Assembly: GCA_024742695.1 (NCBI GenBank)
Contig: JANSXY010000004.1
Span: 62,001-126,000 of the forward strand
Length of the DNA stretch: 64,000 bases
DNA from: Paracoccaceae bacterium
GTDB taxonomy: Bacteria; Pseudomonadota; Alphaproteobacteria; Rhodobacterales; Rhodobacteraceae
Direction: 5' to 3'
Position 1 is the stretch's first letter, and every line of letters starts with the position of its first letter. Made by a program: the position numbers and the translations under genes. The notes below the pieces were generated by a model, which saw nothing but the letters and a program-made list of their open reading frames with translations, did no database searches and was not told the DNA's origin. Shown here one piece after another: positions 8,731-16,822 of this stretch.

Positions 8731-10794
8731 ATGACGGGTGAGGTGATCTTCGATCCGCTGCTGCCCTGGCCGGTGATCTGGGGCTTCGCGGCGCTGTCGG
8801 CCGGGCTGGTCGCGCTGGCGCTTTGGCGCGGTTTGGCGGGCTGGGCCTGGCGCGGGCTGGCGGCGGCGGTGCTGGTCGCCGCGCTGGCGCAGCCGGCGCT
8901 GCAACGCGAGGAGCGCGAGCCGCTGACCGACATCGTGATCCTCGTCATCGACGAGACCGCGAGCCAGCGGCTGGCCGGCCGGGCGGAGCAGACGGCGGAG
9001 GCCGCGGCGCGGATCGCGGCCGAGGTGGCGGCCCTGCCCAATACCGAGTTGCGGCAGGTGACGCTGGCGGATGCCGGCGAGGATGCCGGCACCCTTCTTC
9101 TGGGCGCGTTGTCGGCCGCGCTGGCCGAGGAACCGCGGGCGCGGATCGCCGGCGCGATCCTCGTGTCGGACGGGCAGGCGCATGACCTCGATCTTCCGGT
9201 GGACATGCCCGCGCCCCTGCATCTCGTGCAGACCGGGCTGGCGAGCGACTGGGACCGCCGGCTGGTGATCGAAACCGCGCCGACCTTCGGGATCATCGGC
9301 GAACCGGTGTCGATCCTGATGCGGATCGAGGAACAGGGCGCGATGCCCGAAGGCGAGGCGGGTCGCGACGTGGCGATCACCATCGCGGTCGACGGGGGGC
9401 CGGCGCAGCCGTTCCGGGTGCCGGTGGGACGGTCGCTGGAACTGCCGGTGACGCTGGATCACGCGGGCCAGAACGTGGTGCAGGTGACGCTGGAGACGGT
9501 GACGGGCGAGCTGACCGACCGCAACAACGCCGCGGTGATCCAGATCAACGGGGTGCGCGACCGGCTGCGGGTGCTGCTGGTCTCGGGCGAGCCGCATGCC
9601 GGCGAACGGACCTGGCGAAACCTTCTGAAATCCGACGCGGCGGTGGACCTCGTGCATTTCACCATCCTGCGCCCGCCGGAAAAGCAGGATGGCGTGCCGG
9701 TGTCGGAACTGTCGCTGATCGCCTTCCCGACGCGCGAACTGTTCATCGAGAAGATCGACGAGTTCGACCTGATCATCTTCGACCGCTACCGCCTGCGCGG
9801 CATCCTGCCGTCGATCTACCTCAACAACATCCGCGACTATGTCTCGGAGGGCGGGGCGGTGCTGATCTCGGCCGGGCCGGAATTCGCCGAAGCCGAAAGC
9901 ATCTTCTATTCCGGCCTGGGCGAGATCATGCCCGGCCGGCCGACCGCGCGGGTGATCGCCGAGGGGTTCACGCCCGCGATCACCGATCTGGGCCAGCGTC
10001 ACCCGGTGACCGAGGGGCTGGCCCCGCCCGAGGCGGGCGATGCGCCGCCCTGGGGCCGGTGGCTGCGCCAGATCGACCTGGCGGAAACCCGCGGACAGGT
10101 GGTGATGGCGGGCGCCGAGGACCGGCCGCTGCTGCTGCTCGACCGGGTGGGCGAGGGGCGCGTGGCGCTTCTGGCCTCCGATCACATCTGGCTCTGGGGC
10201 CGGGGTTTCGAGGGCGGCGGGCCGCAACTGGAACTGCTGCGCCGGCTCGCGCACTGGATGATGAAGGAACCGGAGCTGGAGGAAGAGGCGCTGACGGCGC
10301 GGGGCGAGGGCGGTGAACTGACCGTCACGCGCCGCAGCCTGTCGGACAGCGTGCGCGACGTCACGGTGACCGCCCCCGACGGGGCCGAGACCGTGCTGCA
10401 ACCCGCCGAGGTCGCGCCGGGCCGGTTCTCGGCGACGATGGCGGCGCCGGAACCGGGGCTCTACCGGCTGACCGACGGCGAGATGGAGCGCGTCATCGCG
10501 CTGGGCCCGGCGGCGCCGCGGGAATTCGAGGAGACGATCGCCACGGGCGACAAGCTGGCCCCGGTGATCGCGCCGACGAATGGCGGCATCCTTCGGATTG
10601 AGGACGGCGCACCGGATATCCGCGCCGTGCGCGAGGGCCGCGTCGCCGCCGGGCGCGGCTGGCTGGGGATCACGCCGAGGGGCGCCTATCTGACCACCGA
10701 CATCCGCGTCGCGCCGCTGTTGCCCGCCTGGGCCGTGCTGTTGCTGGTGACCGGGCTGGTGCTGGCGGGCTGGCTGCGCGAGGGCCGTCGCTAG
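8731..10794 (+). CDS. large membrane protein of MoxR operon (GATase1-like)
   Basis: A 687-residue protein with two N-terminal hydrophobic segments (about residues 10-30 and 34-52), a long soluble part and one C-terminal membrane segment (PAWAVLLLVTGLVLAGWL). The region after the first segments contains a VWA-like strand, DIVILVIDETASQRL. The middle contains LRVLLVSGEPHAGERTWRN and FDLIIFDRYRLRGILP, which resemble the glutamine-amidotransferase-like fold seen in this family. No catalytic Cys is evident in the usual position, so a binding role is more likely than catalysis. It begins 3 bases after the DUF4159 gene stop and closes the operon. Family members are annotated as hypothetical; function is not known. 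Confidence 0.82.
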   Translation: MTGEVIFDPLLPWPVIWGFAALSAGLVALALWRGLAGWAWRGLAAAVLVAALAQPALQREEREPLTDIVILVIDETASQRLAGRAEQTAEAAARIAAEVAALPNTELRQVTLADAGEDAGTLLLGALSAALAEEPRARIAGAILVSDGQAHDLDLPVDMPAPLHLVQTGLASDWDRRLVIETAPTFGIIGEPVSILMRIEEQGAMPEGEAGRDVAITIAVDGGPAQPFRVPVGRSLELPVTLDHAGQNVVQVTLETVTGELTDRNNAAVIQINGVRDRLRVLLVSGEPHAGERTWRNLLKSDAAVDLVHFTILRPPEKQDGVPVSELSLIAFPTRELFIEKIDEFDLIIFDRYRLRGILPSIYLNNIRDYVSEGGAVLISAGPEFAEAESIFYSGLGEIMPGRPTARVIAEGFTPAITDLGQRHPVTEGLAPPEAGDAPPWGRWLRQIDLAETRGQVVMAGAEDRPLLLLDRVGEGRVALLASDHIWLWGRGFEGGGPQLELLRRLAHWMMKEPELEEEALTARGEGGELTVTRRSLSDSVRDVTVTAPDGAETVLQPAEVAPGRFSATMAAPEPGLYRLTDGEMERVIALGPAAPREFEETIATGDKLAPVIAPTNGGILRIEDGAPDIRAVREGRVAAGRGWLGITPRGAYLTTDIRVAPLLPAWAVLLLVTGLVLAGWLREGRR

Positions 10795-10977
10795 CCGACG
10801 GCCGCCCTGTGCGCCCGGCCGTCATGCCAGGGCCCCGAAAAAGCTGGACGGACGGGGTGGATCGGGGACAGTCTGGAGGGTGCGGGACGCGGCGTGGCAT
10901 CGCGACACCAACGACCCGGCGTGCCGATTGCGCGGCGGTCGCGGCCGCGACGGCCAAGATCCTTGCGAGATACCAGA

Positions 10978-11000
10978 ATTGGTTATATGATTTTACCAAT
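10978..11000 (+). promoter_or_regulatory. inverted repeat before glcD, possible GntR-type operator
   Basis: Perfect 6-base arms ATTGGT (10978-10983) and ACCAAT (10995-11000) flank an 11-base AT-rich spacer containing TATATGAT. This ends two bases before the glcD Shine-Dalgarno GGAGG (11003-11007). TGGT/ACCA half-sites are typical of FadR-subfamily GntR regulators such as GlcC and PdhR, though those usually have a shorter spacer. Assignment to a glycolate-responsive regulator is inference; no GntR gene lies in the window. Confidence 0.4.
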
Positions 11001-11014
11001 CTGGAGGTAAGCGC

Positions 11015-12448
11015 ATGGACCTGCCCGCTCCCAATCCCGCGGTCCTGGGCCGCAAGGCGGCCATCGTCGCACGGCTGCGCGCGGTGCTGCCGGCCGACGC
11101 GGTGATCGACGATCCCGCCGAGACCCGCGCCTACGAATGCGATGCGCTGACGGCCTATCGCTGCCCGCCGCTGGCCGTGGTGCTGCCGCGCACGACCGAG
11201 GAGGTCGCCGCGGCGCTGAAGGTTTGCCATGCCGAGGGCGTGCCGGTGGTGCCGCGCGGATCGGGCACCTCGCTGGCCGGCGGCGCGCTGCCGACCGGCG
11301 ACGCGGTGATCCTGGGCGTATCGCGGCTTAACGCGGTGCTGGAAACCGACTATCCCAACCGCTTCGTGCGGGTGCAGTCGGGCCGCACCAACCTGTCGGT
11401 CACCGGCGCGGTGGAGGCCGACGGGTTCTTCTACGCGCCCGATCCGTCAAGCCAGCTGGCCTGCGCCATCGCCGGCAACATCGCGATGAATTCCGGCGGC
11501 GCGCACTGCCTGAAATACGGGGTGACCACCAACAACCTGCTGGGCGTGCGGATGGTCCTGATGGACGGCACGGTGGTGGACCTGGGCGGGCCATGGATGG
11601 ATGCGCCGGGGCTTGACCTGCTGGGCCTCGTCTGCGGATCGGAAGGCCAGCTTGGCGTGGTGACCGAGGCCTGGCTGCGGATCCTGCCCAAGCCCGAGGG
11701 CGCGCGGCCGGTGCTGATGGGCTTCGATTCGTCCGAGGTGGCCGGGGCCTGCGTGGCCGACATCATCAAGGCTGGCGTGCTGCCCGTGGCCATCGAGTTC
11801 ATGGATCGGCCCTGCATCGAGGCCACCGAGGCGTTCGCCAAGGCCGGCTACCCGATGTGCGAGGCGCTGCTGATCGTCGAGGTCGAGGGATCGGCCGCCG
11901 AGATCGACGAGCAGCTTGGCCTGATCAAGCAGATCGCCGGGCGCCACGACCCGGTGGAGTTGCGCGAGGCGGGCGACGAGGACGAGGCGAAGCGGATCTG
12001 GCTGGGCCGGAAATCGGCCTTCGGCGCGATGGGGCAGATCAACGACTACATGTGCCTCGACGGCACGATCCCGGTGTCCAGCCTGCCGCATGTGCTGCGC
12101 CGGATCGGCGAGATGTCGGCCGAATTCGGGCTCGACGTCGCGAACGTGTTCCACGCCGGCGACGGCAACATGCATCCGCTGATCCTGTTCGACGCCAACA
12201 AGCCCGGCGACCTCGAGCGCTGCGAGGCGTTCGGCGCGGAGATCCTGAAGCTCTGCGTCGAGGTCGGCGGTTGCCTGACCGGCGAGCACGGCGTCGGCAT
12301 CGAGAAGCGCGACCTGATGAGCGTTCAGTTCGCGCCCGACGACCTCGAGGCGCAGATGCGTGTCAAGGACGTGTTCGACCCGAAATGGCTTCTGAACCCC
12401 GCCAAGGTCTTCCCGCTTGCCGTCAGCGCCGGGCGGCGCGCCGCCTAA
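11015..12448 (+). CDS. glcD: glycolate oxidase subunit GlcD (FAD-linked oxidase)
   Basis: A 477-residue FAD-binding subunit of glycolate oxidase, which oxidises glycolate to glyoxylate at the membrane with GlcE and GlcF. The FAD-binding PCMH-type domain contains VVPRGSGTSLAGGALPTGD (about residues 78-96) and the ANTS-like region GNIAMNSGGAHCLKYG. The C-terminal cap domain has NVFHAGDGNMHPLILFD and the end motif GEHGVGIEKRDLM, both hallmarks of the GlcD/D-lactate dehydrogenase family. The start ATG at 11015 has GGAGG eight bases upstream. It is first in a glcD-glcE-membrane protein-glcF operon, with an inverted repeat just before the ribosome site. Confidence 0.95.
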   Translation: MDLPAPNPAVLGRKAAIVARLRAVLPADAVIDDPAETRAYECDALTAYRCPPLAVVLPRTTEEVAAALKVCHAEGVPVVPRGSGTSLAGGALPTGDAVILGVSRLNAVLETDYPNRFVRVQSGRTNLSVTGAVEADGFFYAPDPSSQLACAIAGNIAMNSGGAHCLKYGVTTNNLLGVRMVLMDGTVVDLGGPWMDAPGLDLLGLVCGSEGQLGVVTEAWLRILPKPEGARPVLMGFDSSEVAGACVADIIKAGVLPVAIEFMDRPCIEATEAFAKAGYPMCEALLIVEVEGSAAEIDEQLGLIKQIAGRHDPVELREAGDEDEAKRIWLGRKSAFGAMGQINDYMCLDGTIPVSSLPHVLRRIGEMSAEFGLDVANVFHAGDGNMHPLILFDANKPGDLERCEAFGAEILKLCVEVGGCLTGEHGVGIEKRDLMSVQFAPDDLEAQMRVKDVFDPKWLLNPAKVFPLAVSAGRRAA

Positions 12449-12512
12449 GGGGGCGTCTGCCTCCTCGCGGCCCCGGGGGCCGCTCACCCCCGAGGATATT
12501 TCGAGACCAAAA
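12449..12512 (+). repeat. structured intergenic repeat, copy 1
   Basis: The gap between glcD and glcE holds GTCTGCC, a GC-rich hairpin (GCGGCCCC / GGGGCCGC, about 12467-12483) and then CCCCCGAGGATATTT followed by CGAGACCAAAA, running straight into the glcE ATG. The same order of parts occurs on the opposite strand at 46795-46856. The GAGGA within it lies about 14 bases before the glcE ATG, rather far for a ribosome site. Its role is unknown; a spread intergenic repeat with terminator or mRNA-processing function is a guess. Confidence 0.6.
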
Positions 12513-13633
12513 TGATGACCGAGTTGCGCCCCGAGACGGAACAGGAACTGGCCGAGGCGATCCGCACGCTGACCGGGCCGGTCGCGGTGCGGGGCGGCGG
12601 GACACGCGCGTTCGGCGGGGCGGTCACCGGGCCGGTGCTGCACACCGGAGCGATGGCGGGGATCGCGCTTTACGAGCCGGGCGCGCTGACGCTGGTGGCG
12701 AAGGCGGGGACGCCGGTTGCCGAGATCGAGGCGGCGCTGGCCGCCGAGGGGCAGCGGCTGGCCTTCGAGGTGCCGGACTGGCGCGGTCTTCTGGCTACCG
12801 AAGGGGTGTCGACGATCGGCGGGGTTGTGGCGTCCAACGCGTCCGGGCCCCGGCGGGTGCAGGCCGGTGCCTGCCGCGACGCGCTGCTGGGCGTGCGCTT
12901 CGTCGATGGCACCGGCACGGTGGTGAAGAACGGCGGGCGGGTGATGAAGAACGTCACCGGCTACGACCTTGCCAAGCTGATGGCGGGCAGCCACGGCACG
13001 CTGGGGGTGCTGAGCGAGGTCGCGCTCAAGGTTCTGCCGGCGCCCGAGGCGATGGCGAGCCTGGCGGTGGCGATCGACGATCCGGGCGCGGCGGTGGCGG
13101 CGCTGTCGGCGGCGCTGGGGTCGCCCTTCGACGTGACCGGCGCGGCCTGGCTGCCGGGTGCGGGCGCGCTGGTGCGGATCGAGGGCTTCGCCGCCTCGGT
13201 GGCCTACCGGGCCGAACGCCTGGCCGCGCTGCTGGCCCCGCACGGGGCGGTGACGGTGGAGCGCGACCGCGACGCGGTCGCGGCGCAATGGGCGGCGGTG
13301 CGCGATGTCGCGCCGTTCCATGGCCGGCCGGGCGACCTTTGGCGGCTGGCGCTGAAACCCTCCGACGCGCCCGGGGCGGTGGCGCGGCTGGGCGGCCCGG
13401 CGGTTCTGGACTGGGGCGGCGGGCTGGTCTGGGCGCTGCTGCCCGGGGGCGAGGATGCCCGCGCGCGGCTGTCGGGCCTTGCCGGCCATGCGACGCTGGT
13501 GCGCGCCGCGCCGGAAACCCGTGCCCGGATCGCCGCCGTTCCGCCCGAGCCCGCACCGGTGGCCACGCTGGCCGCCGGGCTGAGGCAGCGGTTCGATCCG
13601 CGCGGGCTGCTCAACGCCGGGCTGATGGGCTGA
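12512..13633 (+). CDS. glcE: glycolate oxidase subunit GlcE
   Basis: A 373-residue second FAD-binding subunit of glycolate oxidase. It has a shortened PCMH FAD-binding domain: TGPVAVRGGGTRAFGG near residues 20-35, STIGGVVASNASGPRRVQAG near 103-122 and KNVTGYDLAKLMAGSHGTLG near 145-165, all characteristic of GlcE. There is an ATG at 12512 and another at 12515; I use the first, but they cannot be told apart. The usual Shine-Dalgarno is missing, and an intergenic repeat sits immediately before the start. Translation may depend on the repeat or on read-through from glcD. The small membrane gene follows 10 bases after the stop. Confidence 0.93.
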   Translation: MMTELRPETEQELAEAIRTLTGPVAVRGGGTRAFGGAVTGPVLHTGAMAGIALYEPGALTLVAKAGTPVAEIEAALAAEGQRLAFEVPDWRGLLATEGVSTIGGVVASNASGPRRVQAGACRDALLGVRFVDGTGTVVKNGGRVMKNVTGYDLAKLMAGSHGTLGVLSEVALKVLPAPEAMASLAVAIDDPGAAVAALSAALGSPFDVTGAAWLPGAGALVRIEGFAASVAYRAERLAALLAPHGAVTVERDRDAVAAQWAAVRDVAPFHGRPGDLWRLALKPSDAPGAVARLGGPAVLDWGGGLVWALLPGGEDARARLSGLAGHATLVRAAPETRARIAAVPPEPAPVATLAAGLRQRFDPRGLLNAGLMG

Positions 13634-13643
13634 GGGGCGCGAC

Positions 13644-13961
13644 ATGGTGATCCTGATAACGCTGGTCGTCTACCTTTCCGCCGTCGCATTGCCGCGCGGC
13701 CGGCCCGCGGCGATCGGGATCGGCGTGGCCCTGGCTGCCGGCACGCTGATCTGGGCGGCGATTCCGGGCGGCGCGGCGGGCGGGACGTCGCTGTATCACC
13801 TCTACCTCGTTCTGGCCGGGATCGGGCTGGCGATGGCCGCCGTGGCGCAGGCGCTGCGGCTGATCCTGCCGCGGGACGGGCCGCTGACCCGCGCCTATCC
13901 GGCGATCATCCTGACCGTGGCGGTGCTGGCGCCGATGATCGCGCGGCGTTTCCTGGAGTGA
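13644..13961 (+). CDS. small membrane protein within glycolate oxidase operon
   Basis: A 105-residue protein that is almost entirely membrane: hydrophobic segments at about residues 2-15, 22-42, 50-70 and 83-100, with short polar turns (LPRGRP, LPRDGPLTR). I recognise no named family. It lies between glcE (10 bases) and glcF (10 bases) on the same strand, so it is surely co-transcribed with them. GlcDEF are peripheral proteins that must pass electrons to the quinone pool, so an anchoring or electron-transfer role is attractive, but there are no obvious haem- or cofactor-binding His or Cys residues apart from one YHLY. Function is inferred from position only. Confidence 0.75.
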   Translation: MVILITLVVYLSAVALPRGRPAAIGIGVALAAGTLIWAAIPGGAAGGTSLYHLYLVLAGIGLAMAAVAQALRLILPRDGPLTRAYPAIILTVAVLAPMIARRFLE

Positions 13962-13971
13962 AAGGCAAGGC

Positions 13972-15264
13972 ATGCAGACCAATTTCTCCGAAGCACAGCT
14001 GAGGGATCCGGGAATCGCGCGGGCCAACGAGATCCTGCGCGCCTGCGTGCATTGCGGGTTCTGCACCGCGACCTGCCCGACCTACCAGGTTCTGGGCGAC
14101 GAGCTGGACAGCCCGCGCGGCCGGATCTACCTGATCAAGGACATGCTGGAACAGGGACGACCGGCCGACGAGAAGACCGTCAAGCATATCGACCGCTGCC
14201 TGTCCTGCCTCGCGTGCATGACGACCTGCCCCTCGGGCGTGCACTACATGCACCTTGTCGATCATGCCCGCGCCCATATCGAGAAGACCTATCGCCGGCC
14301 GCTGACGGACCGTCTGCTGCGCGCCGCGCTGGCGCGGATCATCCCCTATCCGGGGCGGTTCCGGCTGGCGCTGCTGGCGGCCAAGATCGGCCGGCCGTTC
14401 GCCCGGCTGGTGCCGGACGCGCGCCTAAGGGCGATGCTGGCGATGGCGCCGAAGCGGGTGCCGCCGGTCAGCCGCAACGACGATCCGCAGGTGTTCCCGG
14501 CCGAGGGCGAACGCAGGCTGCGGGTGGCGCTGATGACCGGCTGCGCGCAGAAGGCGCTGAACACCGACATCAACGACGCGACGATCCGGCTGTTGCGGCG
14601 GCTGGGCTGCGAGGTGGTGGTGGCGCGGGGCGCGGGCTGCTGCGGCGCGCTGACCCATCACATGGGGCGCGAGGCCGAGAGCCATGCCAGCGCGGCGGCC
14701 AACATCCGGGCCTGGATGGCCGAGAAGCGCGCCGGCGGGCTGGACGCCGTGGTGATCAACACCTCGGGCTGCGGCACGACGGTCAAGGACTACGGCCACA
14801 TGTTCCGCACCACCGATCTGGCAGCGGAGGCGGCCGAGGTGGCGGGGCTGGCCTGCGACGTCTCGGAACTGCTGGAGCGGATCGGCCTGCCCGAAGGGCG
14901 GGGCGGCTTGCGGGTGGCCTATCACGCGGCCTGTTCGCTGCAGCACGGCCAGCAGGTCAAGACCGCGCCGAAGACGCTTCTGAAGCGGGCGGGGTTCGAG
15001 GTGGTCGAACCCGCCGACAGCCACCTGTGTTGCGGGTCCGCCGGTACCTACAACCTGCTGCAACCGAAGATTTCCGCCGAGCTGAAGGCGCGCAAGGTCG
15101 CGACGCTGGAGGCGGTGAAGCCGCAGGTGATCGCGGCGGGCAACATCGGCTGCATGATGCAGATCGGCGGCGGCACCGGGCTGCCGGTGGTGCATACCGT
15201 GGAGCTTCTGGACTGGGCGACGGGCGGGCCGAAACCGCGGGTGCTGGCGGAAGATTGGCCATGA
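13972..15264 (+). CDS. glcF: glycolate oxidase iron-sulfur subunit GlcF
   Basis: A 430-residue iron-sulfur subunit that carries electrons from GlcDE to the quinone pool. Two 4Fe-4S motifs are present: CVHCGFCTATCPTY near residues 25-38 and CLSCLACMTTCPSG near 80-93. Two cysteine-rich CCG domains follow (GAGCCGALTHHMG and LCCGSAGTYNLLQPK), as in heterodisulfide reductase subunit B and LutA. The ATG at 13972 follows AAAGGCAAGGC. It ends the glycolate operon; the next gene, a secreted protease, starts 31 bases later and may belong to the same transcript. Confidence 0.96.
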   Translation: MQTNFSEAQLRDPGIARANEILRACVHCGFCTATCPTYQVLGDELDSPRGRIYLIKDMLEQGRPADEKTVKHIDRCLSCLACMTTCPSGVHYMHLVDHARAHIEKTYRRPLTDRLLRAALARIIPYPGRFRLALLAAKIGRPFARLVPDARLRAMLAMAPKRVPPVSRNDDPQVFPAEGERRLRVALMTGCAQKALNTDINDATIRLLRRLGCEVVVARGAGCCGALTHHMGREAESHASAAANIRAWMAEKRAGGLDAVVINTSGCGTTVKDYGHMFRTTDLAAEAAEVAGLACDVSELLERIGLPEGRGGLRVAYHAACSLQHGQQVKTAPKTLLKRAGFEVVEPADSHLCCGSAGTYNLLQPKISAELKARKVATLEAVKPQVIAAGNIGCMMQIGGGTGLPVVHTVELLDWATGGPKPRVLAEDWP

Positions 15265-15295
15265 AATCGCCGCAAGTCCGTGGCATGGTTTCGCC

Positions 15296-16117
15296 ATGAG
15301 GCTGTTTTCGATCCTGTGTTCGGCCATGATGGTCGCCGGTGCGCTGGCGCTGGGCCCGTCCGGGCTTGCGGGCCTGCCTGGCCCGGCGAAGGCGGAACCC
15401 GCGCCGCTCAAGCGGATGCTGACCGCCGATGACAGCCGCGGCTGGGAGGCGGTGGGGCGGCTGGACATCTCCGGGCGGGCATTCTGCACCGGCGCCCTGA
15501 TCGCCCCCGACCTGGTGCTGACCGCCGCGCATTGCCTGTTCGATCGCGAGACCGGCAAGCGGTTCGAGATCGCCGACATGACCTTCCTCGCCGGCTGGCG
15601 CGGTGGCCGGGCCGAGGCCTATCGCACCGTCCGGCAGGCGCTGCCGCATCCCGACTACGAGTTCGGCGGCCCCGACCGGATGGCGCGGGTCCGACACGAC
15701 ATCGCGCTGGTCGAGCTTTCGCAGCCGATCCGGCTGTCGGGTGTGCGGCCCTTCGAGACCGAGGGGCAGCCGAAGCGGGGCGAACCCGTCGGCATCGTTT
15801 CCTATGCGCATGACCGGGCCGAGGCGCCCTCGATCCAGGAGGTCTGCGACGTGCTGGGCCGCCAGCCGGGGATGCTGGTGCTGTCCTGCCTTGTCGATTT
15901 CGGATCGTCCGGCGCGCCGATCTTCGTTCTGCGCGACGGGGTGGCGCGGATCGTTTCGGTGGTTTCTGCCAAGGCCGAGATGGGCTCCACCCCCGTCGCG
16001 CTGGGTTCCACGCTCGACGAGGCGCTGGACGTGCTGCGGGCCGAGGTCGGGCGGGTGCCGGTGGTTCCGGCGGGGCAGCGCTTCACCGGCGGCGGGGCGA
16101 AATTCGTCCGGCCCTGA
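15296..16117 (+). CDS. secreted trypsin-like serine protease
   Basis: A 273-residue protein with a signal peptide (basic MR, hydrophobic core through about residue 28, cleavage likely after AKA at 33) and a chymotrypsin-like fold. The catalytic His is in VLTAAHC (about residue 81), the Asp in RHDIALVEL (about 140) and the Ser in DFGSSGAPIF (about 204). The last motif is normally GDSGG; the change to GSSGA is common in some bacterial trypsin-like proteins and need not abolish activity. It should act in the periplasm or outside. The substrate is unknown. It starts 31 bases after glcF, but no link in function is evident. Confidence 0.85.
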   Translation: MRLFSILCSAMMVAGALALGPSGLAGLPGPAKAEPAPLKRMLTADDSRGWEAVGRLDISGRAFCTGALIAPDLVLTAAHCLFDRETGKRFEIADMTFLAGWRGGRAEAYRTVRQALPHPDYEFGGPDRMARVRHDIALVELSQPIRLSGVRPFETEGQPKRGEPVGIVSYAHDRAEAPSIQEVCDVLGRQPGMLVLSCLVDFGSSGAPIFVLRDGVARIVSVVSAKAEMGSTPVALGSTLDEALDVLRAEVGRVPVVPAGQRFTGGGAKFVRP

Positions 16118-16133
16118 GGCCGTTTCGCCGGGT

Positions 16134-16163
16134 CTTGAACCCAGGCCGGATCATTCCCAGATC
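16134..16163 (+). promoter_or_regulatory. RpoH-like heat-shock promoter of hsp20 (first copy)
   Basis: CTTGAA at 16134-16139 matches the sigma-32 -35 box exactly. After a 16-base spacer comes CCCAGATC at 16156-16163, close to the -10 form CCCATNT. The second hsp20 gene in the window has CTTGTC-N16-CCCATATC, the same spacing. The start of the gene lies 90 bases further on. Confidence 0.55.
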
Positions 16164-16253
16164 AATCGCACGGGGCGCCATGACGGGCCCCGGCGTTTCA
16201 AGGCCCGTTCCGGCAGGAAGGGCCGAACCCATCGCTCGAAGGAGGATGATGAC

Positions 16254-16712
16254 ATGCGTACGTTCGATCTTGCCCCGCTTTATCGCGCGACCGTCGGTTT
16301 CGACCGCGTCGCCGACCTGATGGACCGGGTGCTTGCGGCCGATGTGGCCCAGCCCGCCTATCCCCCCTACAACATCGAGAAGACCGGCGAGAATGCCTAT
16401 CGCATCTCGATCGCCGTCGCCGGTTTCACCGCCGAGGAACTGGGCGCCGAAGTCAAGGACAACGCGCTGATCGTCTCGGCCCGCAAGGCGCCGGAGACGG
16501 TGGAGCGGACCTACCTGCACCGCGGGATCGCGACGCGCGCCTTCGAACGCCGCTTCGCGCTGGCCGATCACGTCAAGGTCACGGGCGCAGCCCATGTCGA
16601 CGGCATGCTGCATATCGATCTGGTCCGGGAAATCCCCGAGGCGCTGAAGCCGCGCCGGATCGAGATCGCGCGCCCCGATGCCGTGGTCGAGGGCGAGGCC
16701 GCCGAGGCCTGA
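16254..16712 (+). CDS. Hsp20/alpha-crystallin family small heat-shock protein
   Basis: A 152-residue small heat-shock protein, an ATP-independent holdase that keeps unfolded proteins soluble. The N-terminal region has YPPYNIEKTGENAYRISIAVAG (about 34-55; an IbpA-class signature), the alpha-crystallin core covers about 35-130 and the conserved end has GMLHIDLVREIPE. The ATG at 16254 has a strong GGAGG about eight bases upstream (near 16240). An RpoH-like promoter lies about 90 bases before the start and a strong hairpin follows the stop. A second Hsp20 at 46071-46481 shares the same layout, so the two may form mixed oligomers as in rhizobia. Confidence 0.93.
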   Translation: MRTFDLAPLYRATVGFDRVADLMDRVLAADVAQPAYPPYNIEKTGENAYRISIAVAGFTAEELGAEVKDNALIVSARKAPETVERTYLHRGIATRAFERRFALADHVKVTGAAHVDGMLHIDLVREIPEALKPRRIEIARPDAVVEGEAAEA

Positions 16713-16733
16713 GCGGCTTTTCAGGCACTTACT

Positions 16734-16757
16734 CGGGGCGCGCTGCGGCGCGCCCCG
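16734..16757 (+). terminator. hairpin after hsp20
   Basis: A perfect 10-base stem CGGGGCGCGC / GCGCGCCCCG with loop TGCG, followed by TTCTCGG. The U-tract is poor, so termination may be partial. It lies 22 bases after the hsp20 stop, before the convergent pilin gene. Confidence 0.55.
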
Positions 16758-16822
16758 TTCTCGGCCCGGACCGCGGGTCGCCCGCAGCGGCGCATGGCCA
16801 GAGTCGATGCCGGAAGCGCCTA

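Noticed and set aside
5809..10401. Very long open frame (about 1530 codons) on the minus strand opposite the MoxR operon
   Set aside because: It is a by-product of the strong third-position GC bias; its product is Arg/Gln/His/Pro rich with no family-like motif, while the opposite strand encodes well-defined domains.
15296..16117. Serine protease judged inactive because GDSGG is changed to GSSGA
   Set aside because: His, Asp and Ser of the triad are present, and the change occurs in related bacterial proteins; there is not enough to call it a pseudoenzyme.
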